From positions 3,782,001 through 3,846,000 of the forward strand of contig NZ_LT907988.1 of NCBI RefSeq assembly GCF_900089455.2: 64,000 bases of DNA. Direction: 5' to 3'. Position 1 is the stretch's first letter. Each line of letters begins with the position of its first letter. Positions 23,692 to 31,980 of the stretch are shown here, one piece after another. This DNA comes from Orrella dioscoreae. GTDB taxonomy: Bacteria > Pseudomonadota > Gammaproteobacteria > Burkholderiales > Burkholderiaceae_B. The notes below the pieces were generated by a model. That model worked only from the letters and a program-made list of their open reading frames with translations, was not told where the DNA came from and made no database searches. A program made the translations under genes and the position numbers.

Positions 23692-25659
23692 ATGCCCGCA
23701 GATTTCCCGCTGCCCGATGTCCTGGCCGGCCCCATCCTTCGTCGCCTGACGCCTGAGCGCCTGTTGATCTGGCTGGTCGGCAGCCGGCCGCTGCCTTTGT
23801 CTCTCAGCCTGCACGCCGAGGGCGATGCCGAGGCGCAGACGATCGCGTTGTCGGAACGGCATTGCCGCGCGGTGGCCGTGGGTAAGTTTGCGTGGATCCA
23901 CTATCTGGACGTGCGGCTGGACACGCCGCTGCCGCAGGACACGCGCATCGCCTATGACCTGCGGGTGCGCGACGCCAGCGACGGCGAACAGGGCATCGCC
24001 CACTGGGCGCCCCACCTGCTGGCCGATGACGGCGCGCTGCCGCATTTCGTCCTGCGCCCGCGCCTGGACAACCTGCTGTACGGCTCGTGCCGCAAGCCCC
24101 ACACCGCCTGCCCCGACGCGCTGGCTCACGTGGACGGCCTGCTGGCCGCGCAGGCCAGGCCGGAGGACATGCCGGCGATGATGATGCTGTGCGGCGACCA
24201 GGTCTATGCCGATGACGTGGCGGGCCCCTCTCTGGTCGCCATCCACGCGCTGATCGGGAAACTGGCGCTGTACGGCGAATGCCTGGAAGGCGGCGTCGTG
24301 AAGGACAGCGCCCAGCTCTATACGCACCCCGACACCTATTACCGCCGCGAAGCGCTGCTGCCGGACATCCGCGCCAACGAGGCCTTGCGCGAGCGCTTCT
24401 TCGGCGGCGTGCGCAAGCCCGTCTTCACGACCAACAGCGCGCACAACCACCTGATCACGCTGGCGGAAGTGCTGGCCATGTACCTGCTGGCCTGGTCACC
24501 CACGGCCTGGGAGATTGCCGGGGAACTGGCCCCGCCCGCGCTGTCGCCCGAGCACGCGAATCGCTGGGCGAAGGAAAAGCAATCGCTGGCGGCATTCGTC
24601 GCGACGCTGCCGCGCGCCGCACGCGCCATGGCGCACGTGCAGACCTTGATGATCTTCGACGACCACGACGTCACCGACGACTGGAACCTGTCCGCGCAAT
24701 GGGAAACCTGCGCCTACGGCCATCCGTTCTCGCGCCGCATCGTGGGCAATGCGCTGGCGGCCTATGCGCTGTGCCAGGGCTGGGGCAACCGCCCCGATGC
24801 CTTCGGGCACCTGCTGGACGCGGCGCAAGCCCTGACCGACACGGTCGACGACCAGGGGCGCATTGCCTTGTCGGCGCATGATCATTGGGTCGACACGCTG
24901 CTCGCCTTCGACGAGTGGCACTACGTGCTGGACACGCAACCCAAGCTCGTCGTGCTGAACACGCGCACGCAGCGCTGGCACAACCGCCGCCTGCCAGGCC
25001 GGCCCTCTGGCCTGATGGACTGGGAGTCCTTGAGCGCCCTGCAGCAGGACCTGCTGGGCGAGGAGTCCGCCATCGTCGTCTCGCCCGCGCCCATGTTCGG
25101 CGTGAAGCTGATCGAAGTGGTCCAGCGCCTGTTCACCTGGGCCGGCCACCCGCTGATGGTGGATGCCGAGAACTGGATGGCGCACCGCGGCGCCGCCCAG
25201 GTCATGATGAATATCTTCCGGCACACCCGCACGCCGGGCAACTACGTGATCCTGTCCGGCGACGTGCACTACAGCTTCGTCTACGACATCCACATCCGCG
25301 ACCGCGAAGACGGTCCGCGCCTCTGGCAGATCACCAGCAGCGGCATGAAGAACGAGTTCCCGCGCCGCCTGCTCGACTGGCTGGACCGCGCCAACCGCTG
25401 GCTGTATTCCCCGCGCTCGCCGCTGAACTGGCTGACCAAGCGGCGCCACCTGGACATCGATCCGCGCGTGCCCGACCGCGCGCGCGCCGGCGAGCGGCTG
25501 TGGAACGGCGCGGGCATCGGCCAGGTCTGGCTGGACGCGCAGGGACGTCCCTCGCGCATCGTCCAGCACAACGCCGATGGCAGTCCATCCACCTGCTTCG
25601 TGCCCCGTGGCACGGAAAGCCTGCACACAACTGTCATGGAACCCGAAGCACGCGTCTAA
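23692..25659 (+). CDS. PhoD-like metallophosphatase
   Basis: Large calcineurin-like metallophosphatase of 655 residues related to PhoD alkaline phosphatases. Metal-binding blocks appear in order: LLYGSC, LCGDQVYADD, DDHDVTDDWN and SGDVHYS. Unlike classical PhoD there is no Tat or Sec signal peptide, so it is probably cytoplasmic or membrane-associated. The start at 23692 excludes upstream codons that cover the terminator. The substrate (phosphodiester or phospholipid) is unknown. It is probably its own transcription unit or an operon with the following hydrolase, 41 nt away. Confidence 0.85.
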   Translation: MPADFPLPDVLAGPILRRLTPERLLIWLVGSRPLPLSLSLHAEGDAEAQTIALSERHCRAVAVGKFAWIHYLDVRLDTPLPQDTRIAYDLRVRDASDGEQGIAHWAPHLLADDGALPHFVLRPRLDNLLYGSCRKPHTACPDALAHVDGLLAAQARPEDMPAMMMLCGDQVYADDVAGPSLVAIHALIGKLALYGECLEGGVVKDSAQLYTHPDTYYRREALLPDIRANEALRERFFGGVRKPVFTTNSAHNHLITLAEVLAMYLLAWSPTAWEIAGELAPPALSPEHANRWAKEKQSLAAFVATLPRAARAMAHVQTLMIFDDHDVTDDWNLSAQWETCAYGHPFSRRIVGNALAAYALCQGWGNRPDAFGHLLDAAQALTDTVDDQGRIALSAHDHWVDTLLAFDEWHYVLDTQPKLVVLNTRTQRWHNRRLPGRPSGLMDWESLSALQQDLLGEESAIVVSPAPMFGVKLIEVVQRLFTWAGHPLMVDAENWMAHRGAAQVMMNIFRHTRTPGNYVILSGDVHYSFVYDIHIRDREDGPRLWQITSSGMKNEFPRRLLDWLDRANRWLYSPRSPLNWLTKRRHLDIDPRVPDRARAGERLWNGAGIGQVWLDAQGRPSRIVQHNADGSPSTCFVPRGTESLHTTVMEPEARV

Positions 25660-25700
25660 GTCACAGTCCGTTCCGGCAAACAAAACAGGGATCGAACGGA

Positions 25701-26726
25701 ATGATCAAACTCGCACGCATCGGCCTGCTGGGCCTCTCCACGCTGGGCCTCGCGGCTGGCGCCCTGGCACAGGCACCCAAGCCCGGCACCTCGCCCGCCT
25801 ACGGCCCGCAACTGGAAGGCTTTGACTACCCCCACTCCATCCAGCGCCACGCGTTCAGCTCGCAAGGCCAGCAGCTGGAAATGGCCTATATGGACGTGGC
25901 GCCGCAAGGCCAGGCGAACGGCCGCACCGTGGTGTTGCTGCACGGCAAGAATTTCTGCGGTGCCACCTGGCAGGACACCATCGCCGCGCTGTCGCAGGCG
26001 GGCTACCGCGTGGTGGCGCCCGACCAGGTCGGCTTCTGCGCCTCCAGCAAGCCCGCGTCCTATCAGTTCAGCTTCCATCAGCTGGCCGCCAACACGGCCG
26101 GCCTGCTCGACGCGCTGAAGATCCAACGCGCCACCGTCATCGGCCATTCGATGGGCGGCATGCTGGCCACGCGCTTCGCGCTGATGCATCCCGAACGCAC
26201 CGAGAAGCTCGTCATGGTGAATCCCATCGGGCTGGAGGACTACCAGGCCGAGGGCGTGCCCTATGCCACGCTGGATTCTGCCTACGAGGGCGAGCTGAAG
26301 ACCCGCTACGAAACGCTGCGCGGCTACCAACAGAAGTTCTATTACGACAGCCAGTGGAAGCCGGAGTACGACCGCTGGGTGCACATGCTGGCCGGCCTGT
26401 ATGCCGGCCCCGGCAAGGAGATCGTCTCGCGCAATGCCGCCCAGACCGGCGACATGATCTTCACGCAGCCCGTGGTGCACGAGTTCGGCAACATCCGCGT
26501 GCCCACCACGCTCATCATCGGACAGACGGACCGTAGCGCGCCTGGCGCCAACCGGGCCACGAAGGAGATTGCCGCGCGCCTGGGCAACTATCCCGAACTG
26601 GGCCGCAAGACGGCGCAGGCCATTCCAGGCGCCACGCTGATCGAATTCCAGGAATTGGGACACTCGCCACAAGTGGAGGCACCGGCCCGCTTCAATGGTG
26701 CCTTGCTGAAGGACTTGGCCGGCTGA
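25701..26726 (+). CDS. Secreted alpha/beta-hydrolase
   Basis: Hydrolase of 341 residues with a signal peptide (ARIGLLGLSTLGLAAGALAQ), hence periplasmic. It has the oxyanion region VVLLHGKNFCGATW, nucleophile elbow GHSMGG, a likely acid in IIGQTDRSAPG and a final histidine in ELGHSPQVEAP. The fold is clear but the substrate is not; esters or lactones are possible. ACGGA precedes the ATG. It follows the PhoD-like gene closely and ends at a terminator hairpin. Confidence 0.86.
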   Translation: MIKLARIGLLGLSTLGLAAGALAQAPKPGTSPAYGPQLEGFDYPHSIQRHAFSSQGQQLEMAYMDVAPQGQANGRTVVLLHGKNFCGATWQDTIAALSQAGYRVVAPDQVGFCASSKPASYQFSFHQLAANTAGLLDALKIQRATVIGHSMGGMLATRFALMHPERTEKLVMVNPIGLEDYQAEGVPYATLDSAYEGELKTRYETLRGYQQKFYYDSQWKPEYDRWVHMLAGLYAGPGKEIVSRNAAQTGDMIFTQPVVHEFGNIRVPTTLIIGQTDRSAPGANRATKEIAARLGNYPELGRKTAQAIPGATLIEFQELGHSPQVEAPARFNGALLKDLAG

Positions 26727-26752
26727 CGTCGTTGCCAGCGTGCCAAGGCACG

Positions 26753-26777
26753 GGCCGGGCGTTGCCCGGCCTTCTTC
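26753..26777 (+). terminator. Intrinsic terminator after the alpha/beta-hydrolase gene
   Basis: GGCCGGGC-GTT-GCCCGGCC (26753-26771) forms an 8-bp GC stem followed by TTCTTCC. A smaller hairpin GTGCC-AA-GGCAC lies just upstream. It serves the plus-strand hydrolase and faces the convergent DUF305 gene. Confidence 0.7.
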
Positions 26778-26922
26778 CTGACGGGGAAAGTCCAGGCCGC
26801 CGGTGAATGTGCGTCAATGTTTAACAGCCGGGGCATTGCCGTTGCCGAACCCGCTGACGTCAGCAACCTCGCGCGCCGCGTCCGCGCCAGCTCCAAGGCC
26901 GTGCCGGGAACGCGCCCCCCGC

Positions 26923-27297
26923 TTACCGCGGCGCGTGCTTCGCCAGCCACGCCTTCAGGAAGGCGATCTCCTTTTCCTGCGCATCGATGACTTCCTGGGC
27001 CAGCTTGCGCAGCTCGGGATCCTTGCCGTGCGCCAGTTGCACCTTCGCCATGTCGATCGCGCCTTCGTGGTGCGGGATCATGCCGCGCGCGAAATCCACG
27101 TCGGCGTCGCCTGTGTAGGGGATGTCCATGCCCTGGTGCATGCGCGCCGCCCCGGCCTGATAGGCCTGCGTGCTGGGGGAGGCCGCGGCCTGGCCGCCGG
27201 CGCCGTGGCCAGCATGGCCGCCATCGGCCGGAGCGGCCTGCGCCAGGCCGGCCACCGCCACCAGGCCACAGGCCAGCATCGAACGAATTGCAATCAT
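26923..27297 (-). CDS. DUF305-family secreted protein
   Basis: Small exported protein of 124 residues. It has a signal peptide ([15 protein letters not shown]), a His/Gly-rich linker ([11 protein letters not shown]) and a DUF305 helical domain with the hallmark [20 protein letters not shown]305 is a ferritin-like helical domain often found with copper-handling proteins, so a periplasmic metal-binding role is plausible (family-based). AAGGAGAGGAAGG directly precedes the ATG. Longer starts upstream are rejected because they lack the signal peptide at the N-terminus. Confidence 0.86.
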   Translation of the reverse strand: MIAIRSMLACGLVAVAGLAQAAPADGGHAGHGAGGQAAASPSTQAYQAGAARMHQGMDIPYTGDADVDFARGMIPHHEGAIDMAKVQLAHGKDPELRKLAQEVIDAQEKEIAFLKAWLAKHAPR

Positions 27298-27564
27298 CCT
27301 TCCTCTCCTTGATCCTTGCGCGAGCCCGGCGCCCGCCATGGAGGCACCTTCCACGTTGCCATGCTGGCAAGGTCAAGCGCGGCCGTGCTTTTGGAATATC
27401 GTTGCAAGACGATTGCATTTGGTTGCATCGCGCCAAAACCCGACACAGCCTTGACGGGACCGCGTTGTTACATTTCAGCCCGGATACAGGCGGGGCCGAT
27501 AACTCGCCGGCCTTGCGTGCCATACGTCATTCATCACGTCCACTTCGGGAAAGAGGAAAAAGCA

Positions 27565-28332
27565 ATGAAGAAAACCGCCCTGACCGCCGCCCTGCTGGCT
27601 GCCTCCGCCGTGCTCGCCGGTTGCGCCAACATGAACACCGACGGACTGCTGTCCGCCGGCTCCAACATGGTCCAGGCCGTGAGCCTGTCGGACGCCGAAG
27701 TCATCCAGCTGTCGGATGCCGCTTGCACCGAAAGCGACCAGCAAGAGAAGGTTGCCGGCGCCAAGAGCAAGTACACGGTCCGCCTGAACAAGATCATGAA
27801 GGGCTTCGGCAACGAAACCCTGAACGGCCAGACCCCGAACTACAAGGTCTACCTGACCCCCGATGTGAACGCCTGGGCCATGGCCAATGGTTGCATCCGC
27901 GTCTACAGCGGCCTGATGGACCTGATGAACGACGACGAAGTGCGCGGCGTGATCGGCCACGAAATGGGCCACGTCGCCCTGGGCCACTCGAAGAGCGCCA
28001 TGCAGACGGCCTACGCCGTCAGCGCCGCCCGCGGCGCCGCTGCCTCGGCCGGCAACAGTGCCGTTGCCGCCCTGACCCAGTCGCAACTGGGCGACCTGAC
28101 CGAGAAGTTCATCAACGCGCAATTCTCGCAATCGCAGGAACTGGCCGCCGATGACTACTCCTTCGACCTGCTGACGCAGAAGAAGATGAACCGCAAGGGC
28201 CTGGTCACGGCGTTCCAGAAGCTGGCCAAGCTGGAAGGCGGCAGCGGCGACGGCCACAGCATGCTCAGCTCGCACCCGGCGTCGCCCGAGCGCGCCTCGC
28301 GCCTGGAGTCGCGCCTGAAGGGCGGCAAGTAA
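27565..28332 (+). CDS. M48-family metalloprotease lipoprotein (LoiP/YggG-like)
   Basis: Outer-membrane-associated zinc protease of 255 residues. The lipoprotein signal ends in VLAGC (Cys20). The zinc motif HEMGH lies at residues 132-136 and the third ligand, Glu192, in SQELAADDYS. This matches LoiP-type proteases that act in envelope quality control. AGAGGAAA lies before the ATG; the extended frame upstream lacks a signal sequence. It is divergent from the DUF305 gene and followed by two terminator hairpins. Confidence 0.9.
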   Translation: MKKTALTAALLAASAVLAGCANMNTDGLLSAGSNMVQAVSLSDAEVIQLSDAACTESDQQEKVAGAKSKYTVRLNKIMKGFGNETLNGQTPNYKVYLTPDVNAWAMANGCIRVYSGLMDLMNDDEVRGVIGHEMGHVALGHSKSAMQTAYAVSAARGAAASAGNSAVAALTQSQLGDLTEKFINAQFSQSQELAADDYSFDLLTQKKMNRKGLVTAFQKLAKLEGGSGDGHSMLSSHPASPERASRLESRLKGGK

Positions 28333-28347
28333 GCCCTGGGAAAGAAC

Positions 28348-28370
28348 AAACCCGCCATCAGGCGGGTTTG
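28348..28370 (+). terminator. Intrinsic terminator of the M48 protease gene
   Basis: AAACCCGCC-ATCA-GGCGGGTTT is a perfect 9-bp stem with a 4-nt loop, 15 nt after the stop codon. The stem itself ends in TTT. Confidence 0.82.
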
Positions 28371-28389
28371 CGGGCCTGTCGGCCCGAAG

Positions 28390-28414
28390 ACCGCGCCCCC
28401 AGGGGCGCGGTTTG
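28390..28414. terminator. Second, probably bidirectional, terminator hairpin
   Basis: ACCGCGCCCC-CA-GGGGCGCGGT is a 10-bp perfect stem followed on the plus strand by TTGC and on the minus strand by CTTC. It lies between two convergent genes and could stop transcription from both. Confidence 0.6.
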
Positions 28415-28430
28415 CATTGGTGGCTTCAGC

Positions 28431-28835
28431 TCAGAACAAGCCGCCCAGCAGATCCTGCGAATCCAGCAGTGCCCAGGCGATCTCGGGCCGGCGGTCCAGC
28501 CCGCGGCGGATGGCGGCGGGCACCGTCTGGCGGGTCTTGCTGCAAAGACCGGGGCGGTCTTCGATCTCGATGTTGAAGCCGCGCACGGTGCGCACCTCGC
28601 CGGCCCCCGGGGTGATGGTGACGACCATGCCCAGTTGCGCAGCCATGCGCGATTGCATGCGCTGCAGGTCTTCCAGGCTTTCGATGTTTTCCAGGCGCGC
28701 GACCAGCTTCTTTTCTTCGGCCTTGGTCAGCATCAGGATGCGCGTGTCGCCCTGCGGGTCGCCCAGCAGGACGTCACGGCCGCACTGACAGGCGCCCGGC
28801 GGGCATTCTTCGCGGATGGGAAAGCTCGTGCTCAT
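28431..28835 (-). CDS. Hypothetical protein with N-terminal Cys cluster
   Basis: A 134-residue protein I do not recognise. The N-terminus holds three closely spaced cysteines (Cys11, Cys16, Cys18) in ECPPGACQCGRD, with another Cys in RPGLCSKTR; metal or Fe-S binding is possible but unproven. The middle is strongly helical and charged (LTKAEEKKLVARLENIESLEDLQRMQSRM), suggesting a coiled coil. There is no signal peptide. The ATG at 28835 is chosen as the first giving this compact protein; an ATG nine codons upstream is possible. It is convergent with the M48 gene and not clearly in an operon. Confidence 0.7.
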   Translation of the reverse strand: MSTSFPIREECPPGACQCGRDVLLGDPQGDTRILMLTKAEEKKLVARLENIESLEDLQRMQSRMAAQLGMVVTITPGAGEVRTVRGFNIEIEDRPGLCSKTRQTVPAAIRRGLDRRPEIAWALLDSQDLLGGLF

Positions 28836-28951
28836 GGATGTCGGTCCGTGCCCGCGCGGCAACGGCGCGCGGGCCTAATCCATGATTGTGCCGCAAGCCA
28901 GCCTGGCACGCAGCCGCGCGGCGGATGCGAGGCGGTGCGCGGGTTGCGTGT

Positions 28952-29857
28952 TTACATCAGGTCGCGGGGGGCGCCGTCGCCCTTGGCGATGCCATCCGCC
29001 TGGCCGCTGGCGGCCTGGCGGATGTGCACCATGATGTCGTGCATCTCTTCGACCGAGCGCCGCAATTCCTGCATGACGCCGTCCATGTCGCGCGCGCGCT
29101 GCGTCACGTCGGACGCCACCTCGATGACCTTGAAGGCCCGCCCGTTCTCGTCCAGCACCGGGTTGTAGCTGGCCTGGATCCAGACCTCGCGGCCGTTCTT
29201 GCCTATCCGGCGATACTGCCCGGCGTCGTAGGCGCCCTGCCCCAGCTTGTCCCAGAAGGCGCGATATTCCGGCGTCTCGTGCAGGGCCGGGTCGACGAAG
29301 AGACGGTGGTGCCTGCCCACGACCTCGTGGTCACGGTAACCCATCACGTCCAGGAAGTTCTCGTTGGCGCGCAGCACCGTGCCATCCAGGCCGAACTCGA
29401 CCACGCCTTGCGACTTGCCGATGGCCGCAAGCCGGCCTTCCAGGTCATTCTGGCGGCGGCGCTGTTCCGTGATGTCCATCAGGTAACCCACCACGCGCAC
29501 GACCTTGCCGCGGCGGTCGGTGACGGGAACGTAGCCGCCCTGCACCCAGCACTCGCCGCCGCCATGCGTCATCAAGGCGTAGTGGCCGGAGTCGCCCCGG
29601 CCTTCGGCCAGGCCCTGCCAGAAGGCGTCATAGGCCGGGTTCTCGCGCAGGGCCGGCGGCACCAGCATGCGGTGGTGCTGGCCCGCCAGCTCGGTCAGGC
29701 CATAGCCCGCCAGGTGCAGCATGGCATCGTTGGCGCCCACGATCATGCCGTCGGGCAACAGCTCGATGACGGCCTGCACCTGGGAATGGGTGCCCGGGCC
29801 CGAGGGCACGAAACGGGACTTCGAGGAACGCTGGAATACGTCGAAGGGATTGAACAT
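28952..29857 (-). CDS. Tandem PAS-domain protein without output domain
   Basis: A 301-residue soluble protein with two PAS/PAC units (about 25-140 and 147-260). Each ends in a typical PAC segment (VVGYLMDITEQRRRQ and VIEVASDVTQRARD). The arrangement resembles the sensor half of BdlA/Aer-like chemotaxis proteins, but the methyl-accepting signalling domain is absent: after the second PAS only a short helical tail (DGVMQELRRSVEEMHDIMVHIRQ) remains before the stop. It may act by protein-protein contact, or be a truncated receptor. I chose the ATG giving the MFNPFDVFQ start; upstream codons show no homology. Confidence 0.8.
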   Translation of the reverse strand: MFNPFDVFQRSSKSRFVPSGPGTHSQVQAVIELLPDGMIVGANDAMLHLAGYGLTELAGQHHRMLVPPALRENPAYDAFWQGLAEGRGDSGHYALMTHGGGECWVQGGYVPVTDRRGKVVRVVGYLMDITEQRRRQNDLEGRLAAIGKSQGVVEFGLDGTVLRANENFLDVMGYRDHEVVGRHHRLFVDPALHETPEYRAFWDKLGQGAYDAGQYRRIGKNGREVWIQASYNPVLDENGRAFKVIEVASDVTQRARDMDGVMQELRRSVEEMHDIMVHIRQAASGQADGIAKGDGAPRDLM

Positions 29858-30241
29858 GGTGATGCAGTGGTCCGGCTGTAAGACTGCTGCTCCGCGCCAA
29901 GTCCTACCTTTCGCACCATGGATTCCACACTTCAGGACAGCATGGGTGATCGCAAGGCACGAACGCGCCCCCGTCGGCGCGGCGGGCAAATGGGGTGTGT
30001 CGAAGGGATGTCAGGGACGCGCCAATGGGGCGCGCACGCTGGAGATGCCAGGAGGAGAAGAGGGACTCACGCGCGAGGCCTTGCGGCAATCGCGGATTCG
30101 CTCCGGATGTTATCACCGGGCAAGGACGAGGTGTCCACAGGACGCATCGGGACACGCCGCAATGTGGGGCCGAGGCCACACATTGCATTTTGTGTCATGT
30201 TGTCCGACGTTTTATGGCGTATGCGTCGCCATCGCCGACGA
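29858..30241. other. 384-bp intergenic stretch without a recognisable gene
   Basis: Reading frames here have no family-like sequence and no credible start signals. Near its right end ATGGCG-N7-CGCCAT (30214-30232) could form a weak hairpin after the PLP-enzyme gene on the minus strand, but no U-tract follows. The left end should contain the promoter of the tandem-PAS gene; I find no good consensus. Confidence 0.5.
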
Positions 30242-31432
30242 TCAGGGCAATTTGCGCAAGGCCAGGATCAAGCGGTCCATCTCTGCCTGGGTCGTCAGGT
30301 AGCTCACCGAAGCGCGGTTCAACTGGCCCAGGCCGCGGGCCTGCATGTCCAGGGGCGTGTAGGGCACGCCGTTCGCCCCGATGACGATGCCCTCGGCCGC
30401 CAGGCTGCGTTGCACATCCGCGGGCTGCCGGCCTTCCACCAGGAACGACACCAGGCCGGACTGCTCGCGGCCCTGGTCCATGACACGCACGCCCGCCACG
30501 GCGCCCAACTGCTCGCGCAGGGCACGCGCCGTCGCGTCGATGGTGGCGCGGATCCGTGCCGGTCCGATGTCCAGCGCATCCTGCAGGGCCTGGCCCAGGC
30601 CGCAACGCAAGGCCATCGGCGTTTCCGCGGGCTCGAAGCGCGCCGCGTCGCCACGCAGGACAGGACGGCCGTCCGCATCCAGCGGCGCCGAATGCGTATC
30701 GACCACCGTCGGCACCAGACGAGGCAGGAAGTCCTGGCGGACATACAGCAGGCCCGTGCCGCGCGGGCCGCGCAAGGCCTTGCGCCCCGCGCCGCTCAGC
30801 ACGTCGCAGCCCAGCGCGCGCACGTCCACCGGAACCTGTCCCACGGCTTGCGCGGCATCGATGAAATAGGGAATGCCGTGACGGCGGGCCACCTGGCCCA
30901 CGGCCGCCGCCGGATTGATGAGCCCGCCATTGGCAGGCAGCCAGGTCAGCGAGATGAGCTTCACGCGCGCGTCCAGCATGGCCTCCAGCGCGGCGGGATC
31001 CACCACGCCGCTGCCGTCCGAAGGAATCGTTTCCACCGACAGCCCATGACGCTGCGCAGCCAGGCGCATGCCTGCCAGGTTGCCGCCCCACTCGTGGCGA
31101 GCCACCAGGATCCGGTCACCTGCGCGCCAGCCGTCCAGCGCAGCGAACGCCGCGCCCCAGCCGGGCGAGTTGCCCGCGGTCAGCGCGATTTCCTCGGGGT
31201 CGGCGTTGAGCAGTTGGGCCGCCAGGTGGCGGGCACGCTCGGACTGCTCGCGCGCGGCCACGCCGGCCTCCATCGGGCCTGACGCCTCGCGCTGCCACTG
31301 TGCCTGCACGGCATCCAGGGTGGCGGCGGAAGGCAGCGAGGCGCCGCCGTGATTGAAATGCACGGTATGCGCGATGCCGGGCGTGGCGGCGCGCAGGCGT
31401 GCGATCTCGTCATGCGAAAGCGGCGTGACCAT
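30242..31432 (-). CDS. Class-V aminotransferase-fold PLP enzyme
   Basis: Pyridoxal-phosphate enzyme of 396 residues in the NifS/isopenicillin-epimerase branch. The cofactor aspartate is Asp192 in FIDAAQAVGQ and the Schiff-base lysine is Lys218 in SGAGRKALRGPRGTGLLYV. The branch includes cysteine desulfurases, C-S lyases and epimerases, so the reaction is not determined. No catalytic Cys loop of a desulfurase is evident. It lies 12 nt after a RidA-family gene, and RidA proteins remove reactive enamines released by PLP beta-eliminations, so a lyase activity is attractive (inference). Confidence 0.85.
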   Translation of the reverse strand: MVTPLSHDEIARLRAATPGIAHTVHFNHGGASLPSAATLDAVQAQWQREASGPMEAGVAAREQSERARHLAAQLLNADPEEIALTAGNSPGWGAAFAALDGWRAGDRILVARHEWGGNLAGMRLAAQRHGLSVETIPSDGSGVVDPAALEAMLDARVKLISLTWLPANGGLINPAAAVGQVARRHGIPYFIDAAQAVGQVPVDVRALGCDVLSGAGRKALRGPRGTGLLYVRQDFLPRLVPTVVDTHSAPLDADGRPVLRGDAARFEPAETPMALRCGLGQALQDALDIGPARIRATIDATARALREQLGAVAGVRVMDQGREQSGLVSFLVEGRQPADVQRSLAAEGIVIGANGVPYTPLDMQARGLGQLNRASVSYLTTQAEMDRLILALRKLP

Positions 31433-31444
31433 GATGCGCGGGCC

Positions 31445-31915
31445 TCAGGGATGCAGCGCCACGATGGCGTCGACTTCCACCGACACGCCAAAGGGCAGCG
31501 AGGCCACGCCCACGGCGCTGCGGGCATGGCGGCCGGCATCGCCGAAGACGTTCACGAAGAGATCGGACGCGCCATTGGCAATGGCGGGATGGCGGCCGAA
31601 GTCGGGCGTGCTGGCGACATAGACGCACAGGCGCACGATGCGCGACACGCGATCCAGCCGATCATCGGTGGCCGCGGCGATCTGCGAGATCACGCCCAGC
31701 CCGGCAAGCTGCGCGGCGCGCAGGCCTTCCTCGTCGCTGAGATTGCCGCCCAGCAGGCCCAGGCAGGCGGGCTTGCCGCCCTGGCGGGACGTCTGGCCGG
31801 AGATGTAGAGCAGGTTGCCTTCCTGCACGAACGTGACGTAGTTGGCAGCAGGGGTATTGGGCTTTTCAAGGGCCAGGCCCAGTTCGGCCACACGTTCGGA
31901 AATGCGCTTGCTCAT
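31445..31915 (-). CDS. RidA-family enamine/imine deaminase
   Basis: Cytoplasmic 156-residue member of the RidA (YjgF/YER057c/UK114) family, a longer subgroup than the 128-residue archetype. Family blocks are visible (NYVTFVQEGNLLYISGQTS, IVRLCVYVAS and RSAVGVASLPFGVSVEVDAIV), with the arginine that holds the substrate carboxylate in ARSAVGVASLP. GGAGA precedes the ATG. It is located between an M20 amidohydrolase and a PLP enzyme on the same strand, consistent with clearing reactive enamine intermediates in that pathway (inference). Confidence 0.9.
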   Translation of the reverse strand: MSKRISERVAELGLALEKPNTPAANYVTFVQEGNLLYISGQTSRQGGKPACLGLLGGNLSDEEGLRAAQLAGLGVISQIAAATDDRLDRVSRIVRLCVYVASTPDFGRHPAIANGASDLFVNVFGDAGRHARSAVGVASLPFGVSVEVDAIVALHP

Positions 31916-31980
31916 GCTTCTGTCTCCGGGAAAAAGCCTCATCCTATCGGGTGTCGCGGCCTGCGGGCAATCGCGGCGAC

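Noticed and set aside
27400-27440. Three TTGCA repeats upstream of the M48 protease gene as an operator
   Set aside because: The spacing is irregular and the pentamer is too short to be meaningful without comparative data.
29858-30241. Small genes in the 384-bp gap
   Set aside because: All open frames are Arg/Pro/Cys-rich without ribosome sites or homology-like patterns.
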